Source: Dactylis glomerata (Eukaryota > Streptophyta > Magnoliopsida > Poales > Poaceae). From it: DNA of 64,000 nt. Of the stretch, positions 32,862-44,371 are shown one piece after another. The DNA is taken from NCBI GenBank assembly GCA_007115705.1, contig QXEO01001135.1:992001-1056000 (forward strand). The letters run 5' to 3'. The number at the start of each line of letters is the position of its first letter. Within the stretch, counting starts at the first letter, position 1. The notes under the pieces were generated by a model. That model was not told the DNA's origin. It made no database searches and was given only the letters and a program-made list of their open reading frames with translations. The translations under genes and the position numbers were made by a program.

Positions 32862-33460
32862 GGTCGGACTACGCTCTAGCAAGGTGGAGAGGAAGGAGGA
32901 GATGGAATGTGCCTTTGACCCCGGGCACCCCCAGCATTTAAAGAAGAGTGAGGCAGGGGAGAGGGCTGGCGTAGTGGGATCGGTTATGCCCAACGCTTTG
33001 GCAACCGCTCCACTGGTTTTGCGTCATGCGCGCCCTCAGGAAGGCAATTGCCGCAGTCACCACAAAGGATCGTGGGTATGGAACCGACGAGACGCGTTGT
33101 TGACCGGCGCCACGCGACGCTTCGAGAAAAGAAATCATTACAGTGGCCATAAAAGTACAAGCGACAGCAGGCGATGGGACATTACGCTGCAGCGCTCAGA
33201 CCAGTAGCGGCGTGGGTCCAGTTTCTGAGAGGTTCAAGTTCCGAGGAGCCAGGCGCCGGCTAGCGGCTGCAGAACAGCCCCGAGCCGGTACATCCCGAGA
33301 CGGCTGGCAGAGTACCCCAAGACTTGACCTCAAGAACAGCGACATTCAAGCTGGACGAGAGATCCTGGGACTTCGACGGACGCAAGTCAACTTCGGCGAG
33401 GAATAGAACCCGCCGAAGCCCCATGCTAACCCATGAGACTTCGTAAGTTTCGAGGGCTAG

Positions 33461-34189
33461 TGTCGTCGGGATGACTATCTCGGTAGGCCAAGGGCAGAGC
33501 CATCTGTCGGCTGACGTCCCAGGGAGCACCGCGACATTCGGCCAAAGAGGCCGGCTTCAACCGAAGGGCCGGCTGCGCCAGCAGCCGGCTGGCATCTTCA
33601 TCATCAGAGGCCCGAGCCGGCGAAGACGACGAAAACCCTCCAACGGACGCTTTATCAAAAGCAGCGTGGCCCCGACAAGATCGACAGAGGTCGGAGACCA
33701 GCGTGACGCCAGCCACGCTCGGCCTCCACCAACCACAACGGGCAAGCCCCTCCTCCACGAAAGGATCCGAGGCAGACATGAAGCATATGCTCCGAATATG
33801 CTGGTCCAAGGGGAAAATGCGCTTTATAAAGCGGCCTGCGCCCAGACAGAGGGCCAGAGGATGGCGGGGCCATGTCAAGACCGCAGCCATGGAGGAGCCG
33901 ACAGCCGGGCAGCCGGACACCAAACTGTAACCAGGCCCCTGCCTATATAAGGGGGCCTGGACCCTTAGACTAGGGAGATCGAACTCTTCTTCTTCTACCT
34001 CTCGACAATACAGCTCTAGAAGCCTTATAAGCCACCGTGTGCTGAGAATAAACAACAAGGCAGGAAGTAGGGGTTTTACCTCCGGAGTGGAGGGCCCTGA
34101 ACCTGGGTACGTGCTCGTGTCATAGCTACCCAATCTCGAGCCGGACCCATCGTTGCACACCGTCGAGCCCCTCCATTAAGCGACCCCCA
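33461..34189 (+). repeat. 3' LTR of Tat-1 (about 729 bp)
   Basis: It is preceded by GTTTCGAGGGCTAG (33447-33460), which matches the Tat-2 polypurine tract in form, and begins TGTCGTCGGG. It contains a TATA box CTATATAAG at 33943-33951 and polyadenylation-type AATAAA near 34047. I place the end at ...CGACCCCCA (34189) because Reina-0 LTR sequence follows. The 5' LTR is outside the window, so the boundaries are inferred. Confidence 0.7.
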
Positions 34190-34259
34190 TGGCTACTGTC
34201 TCCAAAATACCACGAAAACTACCTAATTAATGCCTGCAGAAGCTGGACGTAAACGCCTC

Positions 34260-34532
34260 TTATAATGCAGTCCGACCATGACATCTCTCCCCTCCTTGAC
34301 AATCGTCCTCGGGCTGAAACAATGGAAACTGCTCCCTGAAATTCCATAAAGGCTCCCCAGATGCATCAGAATCCCGCAGACCTGCCCATTGCACCAGAAC
34401 CTCTCTAATGCCGCGACTAAGACAAGCTTTCAACACTTGGCGTGGAGAAGGAATAACTCTACCATGATGTAACTCGGGCAAGGCTGGTGGAGAAGATGGT
34501 GGCGCCCCTCGGTAAGGCTTAAGCAAACTCAC
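34260..34532 (-). pseudogene. Pol C-terminus with chromodomain, Reina-0
   Basis: It reads SLLKPYRGAPPSSPPALPEL, then RQVLKACLSRGIREVLVQWA, then GLRDSDASGEPLWNFREQFP. The VLVQW.GL...DAS...FP pattern is the chromodomain that ends integrase in Reina-type chromoviruses. It begins only 9 bases from the primer site, so the deletion removed everything between the leader and the integrase tail. The frame runs through the polypurine tract into the LTR. Confidence 0.75.
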
Positions 34533-34540
34533 GTGGAACC

Positions 34541-34555
34541 TGGCTCTGATACCAA
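34541..34555 (-). other. Primer-binding site of Reina-0 (tRNA-iMet)
   Basis: TTGGTATCAGAGCCA on the minus strand is the standard plant initiator-Met primer site. Confidence 0.85.
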
Positions 34556-34926
34556 GATATCACCACTAGTACCAGATCGCAGGTGGTAGTCGTGGTGAAC
34601 GGGCGGCTTTGGCCGGTAGCCTCGCCACCGGCTGGCCGTGGTAGGTTGCAGAGACGTTCAGAGCAGCAAGCGTATAGAGAGGGCACTAGGATAGGAGAGC
34701 AGCATGGGGTAGGAGGTAGATCAATAACTCCGTTCGTTCCTTTATTGATCACGATCCTCTCCATATAAAAGAGTTACAACCATGAGGCAGAGTCGGACCG
34801 GACTCTCAGAATATTCCTAATTTATGTCTTTCCCTAACATAATTTAGACTCCAATATAAATCAAACTACTACCTAATTAATACCTGCAGACGTAAACGTC
34901 TCTTGTAATACAGTCCGACCATGACA
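34556..34926 (-). repeat. 5' LTR of Reina-0 (about 371 bp)
   Basis: It starts TGTCATGGTCGGACTG at 34926 on the minus strand, has a TATA-like TTTTATATGG near 34763-34772, and ends next to the primer site. The 3' end lacks a clean CA, so the inner boundary is approximate. Confidence 0.7.
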
Positions 34927-36107
34927 GTAGGTGTGAGGCAACAGGTGCATTAATTGAGATGAAAACAATAATAGATTATGCTTAAAATATAAATGAAAAT
35001 GCAGTAGAAGACTTGGACATATGGAAGGTTGCATAAAAGCAGAGATCACGAAGAAGCGAAGAATAAAGAGGCTGAAGTTGCTGTAATTCTCACTGCTCCC
35101 ATTCAATCTACATATGACATTGTTGATTTGTTGACCAGCTTGAAACCGAGGATGGTTTTTCTTGAAGAGTGGGAGTATGATATGGCGCCCATAATATTTG
35201 ATGTTGCGCATACTGCGGTGGATGAACTTGTTTCAGATGGTATCAAGAAGATCAATTCAATATGGACTTCCAAATTTACTACAATGCATCTAAAAGAACG
35301 ATAAAATAAGAGGCAATATTGTTCCTATTTTTATGGGATTTGTATCACAAATTCTATAAAGTTTTGGGAGAAATGATTGGTTGTTACTTTGGTCGATCAC
35401 GTTCACCACAGCATGTCCAAGTCAACAGGAGATCTCAACTATGGCAAGTAGCAAAAATTCTTAATTGTCCCCAGAATTTTTGAAAATGAACAGGGGTGTT
35501 AAGGTACACCTACAGGAACCAGAATAACTACCAGGTCAAGGTTTTAATGATATTTCCTTCCCAAGAGTTAGTTGAAGGCAGATTTGAGCACAAAGGATTA
35601 TTTTTTTAGTTTTAAGTAGTTTAAACCAGGAAACTAATTGTCATGAACTCATGATGCCATGAAATGAGTTGCAATATATTATATGATAACAAGCTCCTAG
35701 AAACAAGGTTCCTACAAATTGGGTCATTACACTTTGTCCTGCGCTGAGTGCATTGCACTACCTTTAGGTTGCACTGCGTATGAATGTCCTAATACAAGTT
35801 TTATAGTGATTGGCATTTTTAGGAATCATCCATTCACCCCGATCTAAAGGTTATAAAATAGACGGAACCAAACTGACGGTACCAGACAGTACCACGGTAC
35901 CATAATAATGTGGGACCGGTACCAAAATAATGTGGGACCGATGCCTTTAATTTATTAAACGAAATCTGTAAAAAGCAAGCGATCTTGTATGCCGTCAAAT
36001 CACCGGATGACCCTGCACAAATCCTAAAGCATGCGAGCCCTAAAAAAAATACGAAAATCATCTAGTCTTCACTGCGGTCTCCTCTTCCCCACTCACATGC
36101 TCACTCC

Positions 36108-36110
<3 letters not shown>

Positions 36111-36145
<35 letters not shown>
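36111..36145. repeat. TC microsatellite
   Basis: About 17 uninterrupted TC dinucleotides, directly followed by the GC-rich tandem duplication at 36146. Confidence 0.95.
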
Positions 36146-36148
<3 letters not shown>

Positions 36149-36396
36149 GGCGATCCCCGGCGATTCATCCGCGTGGCGAGGAGGAGGTGATGCCGACGGA
36201 GCCGGCTGACACCGCTAGGCGAGCTCCTCGGCAACCCCCGCTCTCCGTCCTGCCCGCTGTCCCGGCGATCCCCGGCGATTTGTCCGCGTGGCGAGGAGGA
36301 GGTGGTGCCGACGGAGCCGGCTGACACCGCTAGGCGAGGGAGGAGGAGGTTCCTCGCTCCCCGGCGACCCCCGCTCTCCGTCCTGCCCGCTCTATC
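36146..36396. repeat. GC-rich tandem duplication, period about 115-135 bp
   Basis: A 78-bp segment beginning CCCGGCGATCCCCGGCGATT is repeated at 36146-36223 and 36261-36338 with three differences. It is followed each time by a copy of CCCCCGCTCTCCGTCCTGCC. It is neither a TIR nor an LTR. Confidence 0.9.
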
Positions 36397-36756
36397 ACAG
36401 GCGATTTGACCGCATGGCTGGTGGGGCAGAACGGCGACGCCGGCGCAGGCGAGGAGGAGGTGAGGAAGGAGGGGCATCGGCGGCTATAGGGTGGCACGGC
36501 GGAGCCGGACGCCGATGATAGGCGAGGAAGGTGGAGGGGCATCGGCGCTGTAGGTTTGGGCGCTTCGACGGCAGGGAAGCTTTAGCGCTCAAGATGGAGG
36601 CGGCCGCCGAAGCTAGGCGATGAAGAGCGGGCGGATGCCGTGGAGCTTCAAATCTCTGGTAAGGTGGTCCTGCTCCTCTCGTTCTTTCCCATTTTCGTGA
36701 ATCCTATCTGCAAATTATTCACTTCTCTGAACCTGTTCCATGTCGATGACCCCGGA

Positions 36757-36837
36757 CAGAGATTTCCGATGGAGAAGGTTGAACAGAGATTTCCGATGGA
36801 GAAGGTTGAACAGAGATTTCCGATGCAGAAGGTTGAG
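36757..36837 (+). repeat. Three tandem 27-bp units in an open frame
   Basis: The unit CAGAGATTTCCGATGGAGAA plus GGTTGAA occurs three times. It translates in frame as QRFPMEKVE repeated, inside a frame ending LDPKQALDLVRYEIHDGAS at 36900. It may be part of a gene fragment, which I do not recognise. Confidence 0.9.
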
Positions 36838-36999
36838 TTCCTTGATCCGAAGCAGGCGCTCGACCTAGTCCGCTACGAAATCCATGATGGTGCTTCATAA
36901 CAAGGTATGTAGATTATGGGCTAGATATATGTCAGGTAGTTTCAGTAAGGTTAGAGAAAGACTAGGAAATCAGGCGCGGCGTGCCGCCGCGCCCTAGGC

Positions 37000-37110
37000 A
37001 TCAACATTTTGGCCTGATTAATTAGATGCGCCTACTTTGTAATGTGTTCTTTTATCATTAACATTTTGGCCTGATAAATTAGATGTGCCTACTGTGTAAT
37101 GTGTTCTTTT
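37000..37110. repeat. 54-bp tandem duplication
   Basis: AACATTTTGGCCTGATNAAT...TAATGTGTTCTTTT is present at 37000-37053 and 37057-37110 with about five differences. Confidence 0.9.
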
Positions 37111-37167
37111 ACCGTCTAGGACCAGTACATCCGTAACGGTATTTTTTTTTTTGATTAATATCCGTAA

Positions 37168-38670
37168 CACCCCGTTTGGATGTACAGAATTGAGCCAAGA
37201 ATTCGGAATTTCAGAATTCGGACCCGAATTCCACCGTTTGGAGGGGCGTGGAAATTGGGCCCAGAATTCGGCCCGAATTCCTGTCGGACGCTCCCGAATT
37301 CCAGCTAGTGCATCCCTCGTTTCCGACCCCAGACCCTCCGAAATCGATCGGAAACGAAGCCTAACGCTTTGTCCTCTCGCACCTTCCTCTCGCAGACGGA
37401 ACTGGTGAGGCTCTGCAATCTCTCCTACCTCCTCCCTCCTCCCTCGTCTCCCCCAGCCGACCGGACTCCTCCCTTGTCCGTCCTTTCTACCAGACAACGC
37501 ATCTACCGTCCTCTCCACAAACTGAACCCTAGGCGCATCGGCGGGCCGATAGAGCGGCGGCAGTTGGGGGCTCCTGGAGGCGGAAGATGGCAAATCTCCA
37601 CCGGAGCTGATCCCCTGGCCCGGCCCTCCATTCCTTGGCATCCATACTCCAGAGATCAAGTAGCTGTAGAGCAGTACTTTTCGGGTGATTGCGTTTTTCT
37701 TCCGAATCGATGCGACCAGAGCCTTTGTTTTGAAGCTGTAGAGCAGTACTGAATATGACACTAGCCAACACCATGCCTTGGAGCAGTCTTGTCTCTGTGC
37801 ACTATAATTATTACGAGTTGCAAGGAACCTGCAGAGATTGCTGTGCCATTTTAGGCGGTCGCGGCCATTTGTTGCAGGTCGATTTGGATCCGTCAGGTGA
37901 GCACAATCCGTCCATGTAGGGGATACTGGATTGAATTGTTCAGTTCAGCTTTGGCTCTACTCTGTGATACACCATCAAGCGTATTGCAGTTCTGCTGACA
38001 TGATTTCTGATTATGCCAATTTCCAAGATGTGTCAGCACTCAGCAGAGCTTGTATTTGTAGTGTTCAAGAGCTGTTGAGAATTTGTCCAAGAACTTGCGC
38101 GCACGTGAAGGTTGACGCCCCAGGCTTAGTTATATAGTGTACGGGAGGCTTATGTCACTGCTGCTGCTGCTGTGTTTTTTTAGCGCTAGTAGTGACTGCT
38201 TCATCAATTATATATTGTAATATATCTCACGTGTTGATAGCCACTAGCGTGTTCGTTTACATTTGTTTTGTAGTAATGAATATGACACTATAGAGTAGAG
38301 CCACTTATTCACTCGTGTTATTTGATAGCAATCAAACTATTTTATGTCTTTATATTGCCATCTTATTTTAATTATTTTAAAGTTATTGTGTGTGCAAAAT
38401 AATATATATATATGTTTTATTAATATATAATTGTGACTATTTGTATATGTATACAACTTTATATTGTCCAAACTCAAAAGAATATTCAATTCCATAGTTT
38501 GTACATCCAAACAGGAATTGGAAATGGATACCACTCTATGATTTCAATGGCAGATTTCAAGCCATCCAAACAAGAGAATTCGAATTGCAAGCCATTTCCT
38601 TTCCATCCTGAATTTGGAATTGTCACTCAATTCAATTCCGAAAATCATTTCTGCGCATCCAAACAAAGCG
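37168..38670. mobile_element. Candidate non-autonomous PIF/Harbinger-type DNA transposon
   Basis: A TAA triplet flanks both ends (37165-37167 and 38671-38673). The termini CACCCCGTTTGGATG and CGCTTTGTTTGGATG (right end, reverse complement) share GTTTGGATG. The subterminal sequence repeats CATCCAAACA several times near the right end and GAATTC-rich words at both ends. TWA target duplications and GTTTGGAT-like ends are seen in PIF/Harbinger elements. Inside there is a C/T-rich exon-like leader (37380-37600) but no transposase domain. The flanks also share TAACGGTATT, which I read as a pre-existing short duplication. Confidence 0.55.
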
Positions 38671-41600
38671 TAACGGTATTGATTGAGGCTCTTGGTGTAG
38701 TAGATAACTCTTGTCTAGACTAAAATTGACCCAAGTAAGCAATATGAGGCAAAACAAACTGTGGCTGCTGCAGCGGTCACGGTTGAGAGACACCAGTGAG
38801 ATAGTAATACTGACAGCATGCGTATAAACATTTGATTACATAACAGAAGGCCAGACGGTGCCGGTGGATTTTTCTGGTAGACTACTTGTTATGGTACCCA
38901 TGCATGCTTCTACTGGTTTAAACTAAACAGCACCTGTACAGTCAGACTGCACAGTAGACAAAAATTCGACCAAGAAAAAAGGATTCATACACAACAGGGG
39001 AGGCACAGGAGCATGTGTATGCACAGGTATGTAATCCATAGGCGTAGACTACGACGACCCAGCCTTAGAAGCACGGTCGCAAAGCGACCATGGGCAGTAG
39101 TAGGAGCAGCAGAGAAACTATCAGCTGAAGGAGGTTAACCAAGATGATCGAAACCCGAAGAATCAACCGGCGAGAGAGGAGTCCAAGGATTGGGTGCAGA
39201 CAGCGGAGACAAAAAAAACAATCGTCATCGTTAACGAATTCATGGGATAAAGACGGCCAAACGAAGAGAGGGTCGTCCTCAGAAGAATCCATGCAAGGAC
39301 CTAGAGAAGAACAAAAAAGAATCAGTTTCAGAATGTAATGAAAGATTACCTAGAATACACATGAACCTCATGGCGAGAGCAAACCAGAGTGCCATCAAAC
39401 TGAACAAATCTAAGCTTCTTAGAACACTCTTTTGTTAGTGACCAACAAACAGGCCCGTTGTTTAGTTTTCAGAAAAATACTATGTATCACCATTCTAAAA
39501 CATCCAGCTCACTGTCACATCTTTCATCCAAACAGTAAATCATGTAGTAAGGTTTAGCTAAAATTTACAGCTTTAATATGCGTAATAATGAGACGACGTG
39601 AGCATGACTAAAGCTGTCGGTTGCTGCTGACTAAGAGACGGTCTCTGAATGTTGGTCCATCTATAGGTATAAATAAATACTCCGAAACCAGTCAATATTG
39701 AAACCAGTCAATATTGCGATCTCACATTTTTTAGTAAGCAATTTTACTGAAGAACGAAGAGTACAACAGGTAACCATGCCAGGAGTTATAACAGGGACTG
39801 CATGGCTGCACAAAAAGTATTTAGATGATGTTCATATGTCTAGCCACATAATGTGAGGGTAAAGTAATCCTTGCACTTTATTTTGGGTTACCCATAATTT
39901 CTAGTATGATCTGGTTATCTGGTAGCTCAGTACGCTCAATTCCTGATTTCCTTTGGCTGCATGTCATTTCAAAGGGAGAAACTAATTTTGTTTAATGAAT
40001 CTGCAGTGGGAACTGAAACACTTCAGACGACACACACAGTTGACATCAGAAGCAAATGACGACAAATCAGAAGACAGAAGATAAAAGATAAGAGGAAATT
40101 ACCAACTGTGGACTGGCATTGGAGAAGTAGAACTGTTAGTGGATGCCTGACTACAACTCAGTTGGATGTGTAGTCTCTAAAATTGTTCAGCTTGAGTTAA
40201 ATGATCTGCTGTGTAACATAAATTCAGTGTATAATATATTGACTCGTCTTGCTTTAGTCAAGACACACAGTACATCAACGGATGATGGTGATTCAGATCT
40301 GGGCAATGCAGTTACATATGAGTGCTTTGTATGGTGTGTTAGCTCTGAAGGTACACCAATTGCACTATGAATTAAGATGCTCCCACTACGTTTTTGGAGA
40401 CCTGTGGTTGCATTTCACTCGCATGGTACATACCTACAAAATGAAGGAAACTGGCGAATTAAATCTTTGCTCACAAGTAGTGCATATATTAAAATCCTTG
40501 CAAAAATTTGTGTCAAGACACAGTTAGAATAACCAGCTGGAAGTCATAAACGAAGAAAATTACCAGATTTACACTGGCAGGCCACGCAGATTCTAAAGAT
40601 ATATACAACTAAGATATTGTTGTCCTAGAATGTACTGTGTAAGTCTTTAGATGAACAAATTAGATACCCGCCGGGAAAAAGACAATCAGAACATGTGAAT
40701 TCATATCCTTTTTCATTTATTTGCAATAAAATTCAGTTAGAACATATGATATAGTACTTAGGAGAGTAGGCATAACTTGTAGTCTCTTGTATTTTCTGGT
40801 TTCCAAATAAGCCACTCTGTGATGAACTGCTGGTATTGGATCTAGCATGTGGACACTTGATATCTAAGATCCGGGAGGAGTACCTGGACTGCGCGCATGA
40901 TACAGATGAGTTCATGGTTTTTGACAATGAGGCCCTCTATGACACAATTGTTTCAGGACGCTCAAGCTCAAAATATCTTAGCACAAATATGTAATGCAAA
41001 GTTCAATGTCTAGCATCTTGCTCACCTAACTGGAAGCTGAGACATACTCTAGTTCATTGGTTTCTTCATTAACTTTTCTTTTGAAAATGGTTTTTTCAAT
41101 TTATATTTATAGGGAAGTTCTGAACATCCTAGAGATAACCTGAAACTCGAGATAGGCCCTCGCCAGAGGCACTTATGACTTCACTATATTTGTTCTACAT
41201 TGTTATATGATTTACATGTCTAGTTGAGACTTTGCTTAAGCTATACCTCTACATATGACTGTTAGAGGTTTTGCATATCTGATAAAAAAATACACCACTA
41301 TCTGAATCAAAATACAGAGAAAATCGATGGGAAGAAACGAAATATACATGCTATCTGCATACACCAAAAATACATAGGAGTAGAGTACCTTAAGGGAGGG
41401 GTTTGAGTTTGAGTGTGTGGATATATTCCTTAACCATAACATGAAAAATAGTTAACAAACAACCTAATATAGTGCCTCTAGGGGCTATCCATCTTGAAGG
41501 TAGCTCAAATTGTACCAAAATAACTTATGTTACATTTGTTGAGGATACGTACAAAATGTATTGTAAAGCAGTGCTTTTACACAGGCATCACATATATTAA

Positions 41601-43630
41601 ATTAGAGGCCCCTTCTAGGCAGTGGAAAAAGAAAAGGAAGCCACCAGGTAGCAGCGATGTGCACAATAAATCAACGGATAACCATCCGCCGGCCGATGAA
41701 GACGTGGATCTGGAGTGGAAAGGCAGCTCACACCTCTGAATCAGGTTGATGCAGTATATTCGTAAGCCAAATTTAAACAACCAGAAAATCACACAGAAGA
41801 GCATACCCACACCCCATAACCAAGATCGCATCCTTGCCTGTGAGTGCAGCGCCATGGTCGGCAAAGGATATGAATTGATCCACCAGCATCATGTTCTCCT
41901 TCTTAGGCTCATTGCCTGTTGTGTAAACAGAGAGCATGCACCTACATATGTACTGGCAGTTTTATTATCCAGGTCTACGCAAAAAAAAGAGATGGTTCAA
42001 TTCATATAACCTGTGTTATGAGAATGCAGGAGAATTTACGTGGCTCCTCCTTGTATACATGGGCAGTTTGCATGTGCCGCCATTGCGATATGTCTTCTCA
42101 AACAGTCCTTGTACCACAGAACTAACAATCATGAAGGATATTGACCTTTGTAACACCTATTATAATTTGCAGTGTTTTCCTTGCAAGATGACAACACATT
42201 CAGTTTTCATGTAAATTAATACATAATAAGTGGTGGTTTTTCTTATATCGTGAAACAGCAGGAAAGAACTTACCAAGGCCCAAAACTAAATGAAAGGCAA
42301 GGAAACAACAGCGAGAGCAATGCAATGGCAGATACAGGGCAGATGTTGAACAGTGAAATGAGGGGAGAAAGCATACCAACTGGTGCTGCCACTGATTTGC
42401 AATCAAAAGATTCATACATAAGCGAGCCCTTTTATAAAAATTCAGTGCATAAACATATTTATTTGCAGAAAGACATTATTGCAGAAAAGACACCAACGCA
42501 GCAAAGGTCGGGCATCTCAGATGAGCTAAGGTAGACTGACAACAAATAACTTGGAAGGTGAACAACAACTTAAGGAATCCCTACAAAGTTGACTATTGAA
42601 GGGATAATGACCTGGTAGACATGAAAAGATCCATATATAGTATCATTTTATATCAGCTGGATACCACAATGTTGGGAGGAGAAAACATGGAAAGATCCAT
42701 ATATACAATCTCTACAGTGCAGATTTTATATCAGAATATGCATGCACAGATCGATGATGGTGTCAACAAATGCAGCGTAGAGGGCTAGTTAAGAAATGCA
42801 GAACCTAGAACACATATCCAATCCCTCCACCTGTTTTCATAGAACATGGAAGAGTACTGATGCATATTCCCATCAAATACACACGTATTTACCAATAATT
42901 CAAAATAGTTAAACCATAAACTATTACCCTGAAATGAACAATGAAGCTTGAAAATCACACTACGTGACCTCCATTGAGCTCATGGTTGACTATATAATGA
43001 GCTCCAACATCTGATTGCAGAATATTACTGGAAAAATACCAGATCGTCAGACCGCTCTCAACACCCATAAAGTTTTGAAGCTAGCAAGAAGAAGCCCCAA
43101 TATATATACAGCAGATGGGTTATCACTTGAATAAATTATTTTAGCCCACACAGACCAAATGAGAAATCTGAAAACACAACGATTTAGTTTTTGTAGGCAA
43201 AACAACAAACACTTCTTAGGCACCAAAACCACATACCAGAACACCTAATATCTCTGGAATTTTTGTGTCAATCATGCAGGACCAACTATGATGCCCTTGA
43301 TCTATTGAACAATGGAGACTTTAAAGCATCTGAAAAAGTAGTAGGGGAGGAGAAGATTGACCTGCAGGTGGGAGTCTGTCACCACGCGAGCTGACCGTCG
43401 GGGAGGGTGTTTCCCATGCCAATCAAAGCCATGGTGCTGTAGGTTGGGGAGGAGCTGCGGCAGGACCCCCTACGGCGGCCAGGTTGAGAGAGGAGGGCGG
43501 CGACCTTCAGCGCCGGTGCTGGGGTGAGAGAGAAGGCTGGAGCGCCGCCCAAACTCCAGTCCGCCCGTTCAGCCGGCGACGACGCGCACGGCGTCTCTTC
43601 CGCACGTCGTCTGCCGCCTTGTGAAGGAAA
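38671..43630. other. Anonymous 5-kb stretch with gene-fragment-like pieces
   Basis: AT-rich, with many short frames and no continuous gene. The only recognisable piece is the beta-tubulin fragment at 40829-40952. A possible exon on the minus strand near 41815-41905 reads KKENMMLVDQFISFADHGAA and is bordered by AG and GT; I do not recognise it. A 41590-41739 plus-strand frame is Lys/Asp-rich (RQWKKKRKPPGSSDVHNKST). The G/C-rich 43380-43635 looks like a 5' exon or CpG-rich leader on the minus strand. Confidence 0.4.
40829..40952 (+). pseudogene. Beta-tubulin-derived gene fragment
   Basis: It translates as GIGSSMWTL, then, after a two-base loss, KIREEYLDCAH, then DEFMVFDNEALYD. Beta-tubulin has [21 protein letters not shown] and, about 45 residues later, DECMVLDNEALYD, so the segment between is deleted. 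A GDSDL word upstream (near 40290) may be another piece of the same gene. It is a decayed capture or retrocopy and not a functional gene. Confidence 0.7.
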
Positions 43631-43635
43631 GGAAG

Positions 43636-43975
43636 TGTCAGACTTGCAGCTGCAGACATTCGGAAGACACCGCTTCGTCAAGAAGGAGATCCTACGGCGC
43701 TAAACGAAGCGGATGAATGGACGGTTCGGATGAGTGGCTACTGTTTACCTTCCGACAACAGTTACTTTTGTAATTTACCATTTCATCTCAACTGTAACTG
43801 AACCGGCTATATATAGCCTTCCTCGTGGAACGACCGGGCTATCGAATACATATGAACCCTAATTCGAGTATCTCATTAGCTGTAGATTTACTTTAGCTAT
43901 TAAAATCCTCTGTTGATCGTGAGGTCTCCACATCGGGAGAGAAGTATCAGTCCGATTCCCCTCTGGGATCTGACA
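43636..43975 (+). repeat. 5' LTR of Reina-1
   Basis: 340 bp. TATA-like CTATATATAG near 43808-43817. It is followed by the primer site TGGTACCAAGAGC at 43979-43991, which departs from the usual TGGTATCAGAGC by a base change and a base insertion. Confidence 0.95.
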
Positions 43976-44371
43976 AATTGGTACCAAGAGCCAGGCCTTC
44001 CTCGGCCGAATCCTTCGATTCACAAGCAGAGCGCGGCGGCGCAAGATCTGCGGCGGCGAACCGAATCGGGCGACGGGGGTGGTTGGGATCTCTCGTAAAA
44101 AGACCCTCCCTCCTCTCCCTTTTCGCGGTGACGGTGTGTAGTCGACGGCGGCGTTGGTGGCGGTGACGTCCTCTACGACGTGGTCGACGGCGGCGGCGTG
44201 GCGGCGGCGGCACTGTTCGGACGCAAGCTAAGCGAAGTAACACGGTTGCTGGGGGATCATCACCCCTAGTGGTAAAATTCCGGTGTTACTCTTGGCTCGT
44301 GCGTCTCGGCGGAGGGCGCTGGTGGCGGTAGACCGGCGGCGGTAGACGGTGCTCGCAAGGTGTTCGACAGG

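Larger units (their letters stand above)
3709..34189 (+). mobile_element. Tat-1: decayed Tat-lineage Ty3/gypsy element, host of three insertions
   Basis: The element reads left to right in pieces: gag leader (3714-4321), gag-protease (11454-12833), RT and primary RNase H (12834-14131), second RNase H (28640-29395), integrase (29396-30690), a long 3' region with an antisense pseudogene, and a 3' LTR (33461-34189). Athila-1, Athila-2 and Tat-2 interrupt it at 3708, 4321 and 14131. Its own 5' LTR must be left of the window. The double RNase H, the protease motif IDGGSSINL, the absence of a chromodomain and the antisense ORF place it in the Tat lineage. Several stops, frameshifts and a lost integrase catalytic Asp show that it is dead. 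Confidence 0.85.
34190..34926 (-). mobile_element. Reina-0: internally deleted chromovirus remnant, split by Tat-1
   Basis: On the minus strand: LTR (34926-34556), tRNA-iMet-type primer site, then directly the last part of pol with a chromodomain, a purine tract GGAGGGGAGAGA, and the start of the second LTR (TGTCATGGTCGGACTG) from 34283 leftwards, cut at about 34190-34196 where Tat-1 begins. About 65 bp around ACCTAATTAATRCCTGCAG is shared between the two LTR pieces. Nearly all of gag and pol is missing. Confidence 0.75.
34927..37133. other. Anonymous intergenic sequence
   Basis: No recognised gene. A 91-codon plus-strand frame (35029-35304) includes EAEVAVILTAPIQSTYDIVD and MAPIIFDVAHTAVDELVSDG. 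It looks protein-like but I cannot name it; it may be a gene fragment. From 36031 the sequence becomes GC-rich with a TC microsatellite and tandem duplications. A short frame at 36640-36900 contains a triplicated 27-bp unit. Confidence 0.5.

Noticed and set aside
35029..35304. 91-codon frame as a named host gene
   Set aside because: Protein-like, but I recognise no family and see no adjacent exons; kept only as a note in the anonymous interval.
36961..37000. Perfect palindrome GGCGCGGCG...CGCCGCGCC followed by CTAG, like a Helitron 3' end
   Set aside because: The hairpin touches CTAG without the usual spacer, the next base is G and not T, and I found no matching 5' terminus upstream. Left as unresolved.
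37018..37761. 247-codon minus-strand frame
   Set aside because: Spans the border of the candidate DNA transposon and a tandem duplication; low-complexity Pro/Arg-rich; no domain.
37134..38680. TAACGGTATT flanking 37144-38670 as a 10-bp target duplication with a T-tail (retroposon or Mutator)
   Set aside because: The left end would begin with a T-run that does not match the right terminus. TAA plus GTTTGGATG ends explains the site better.
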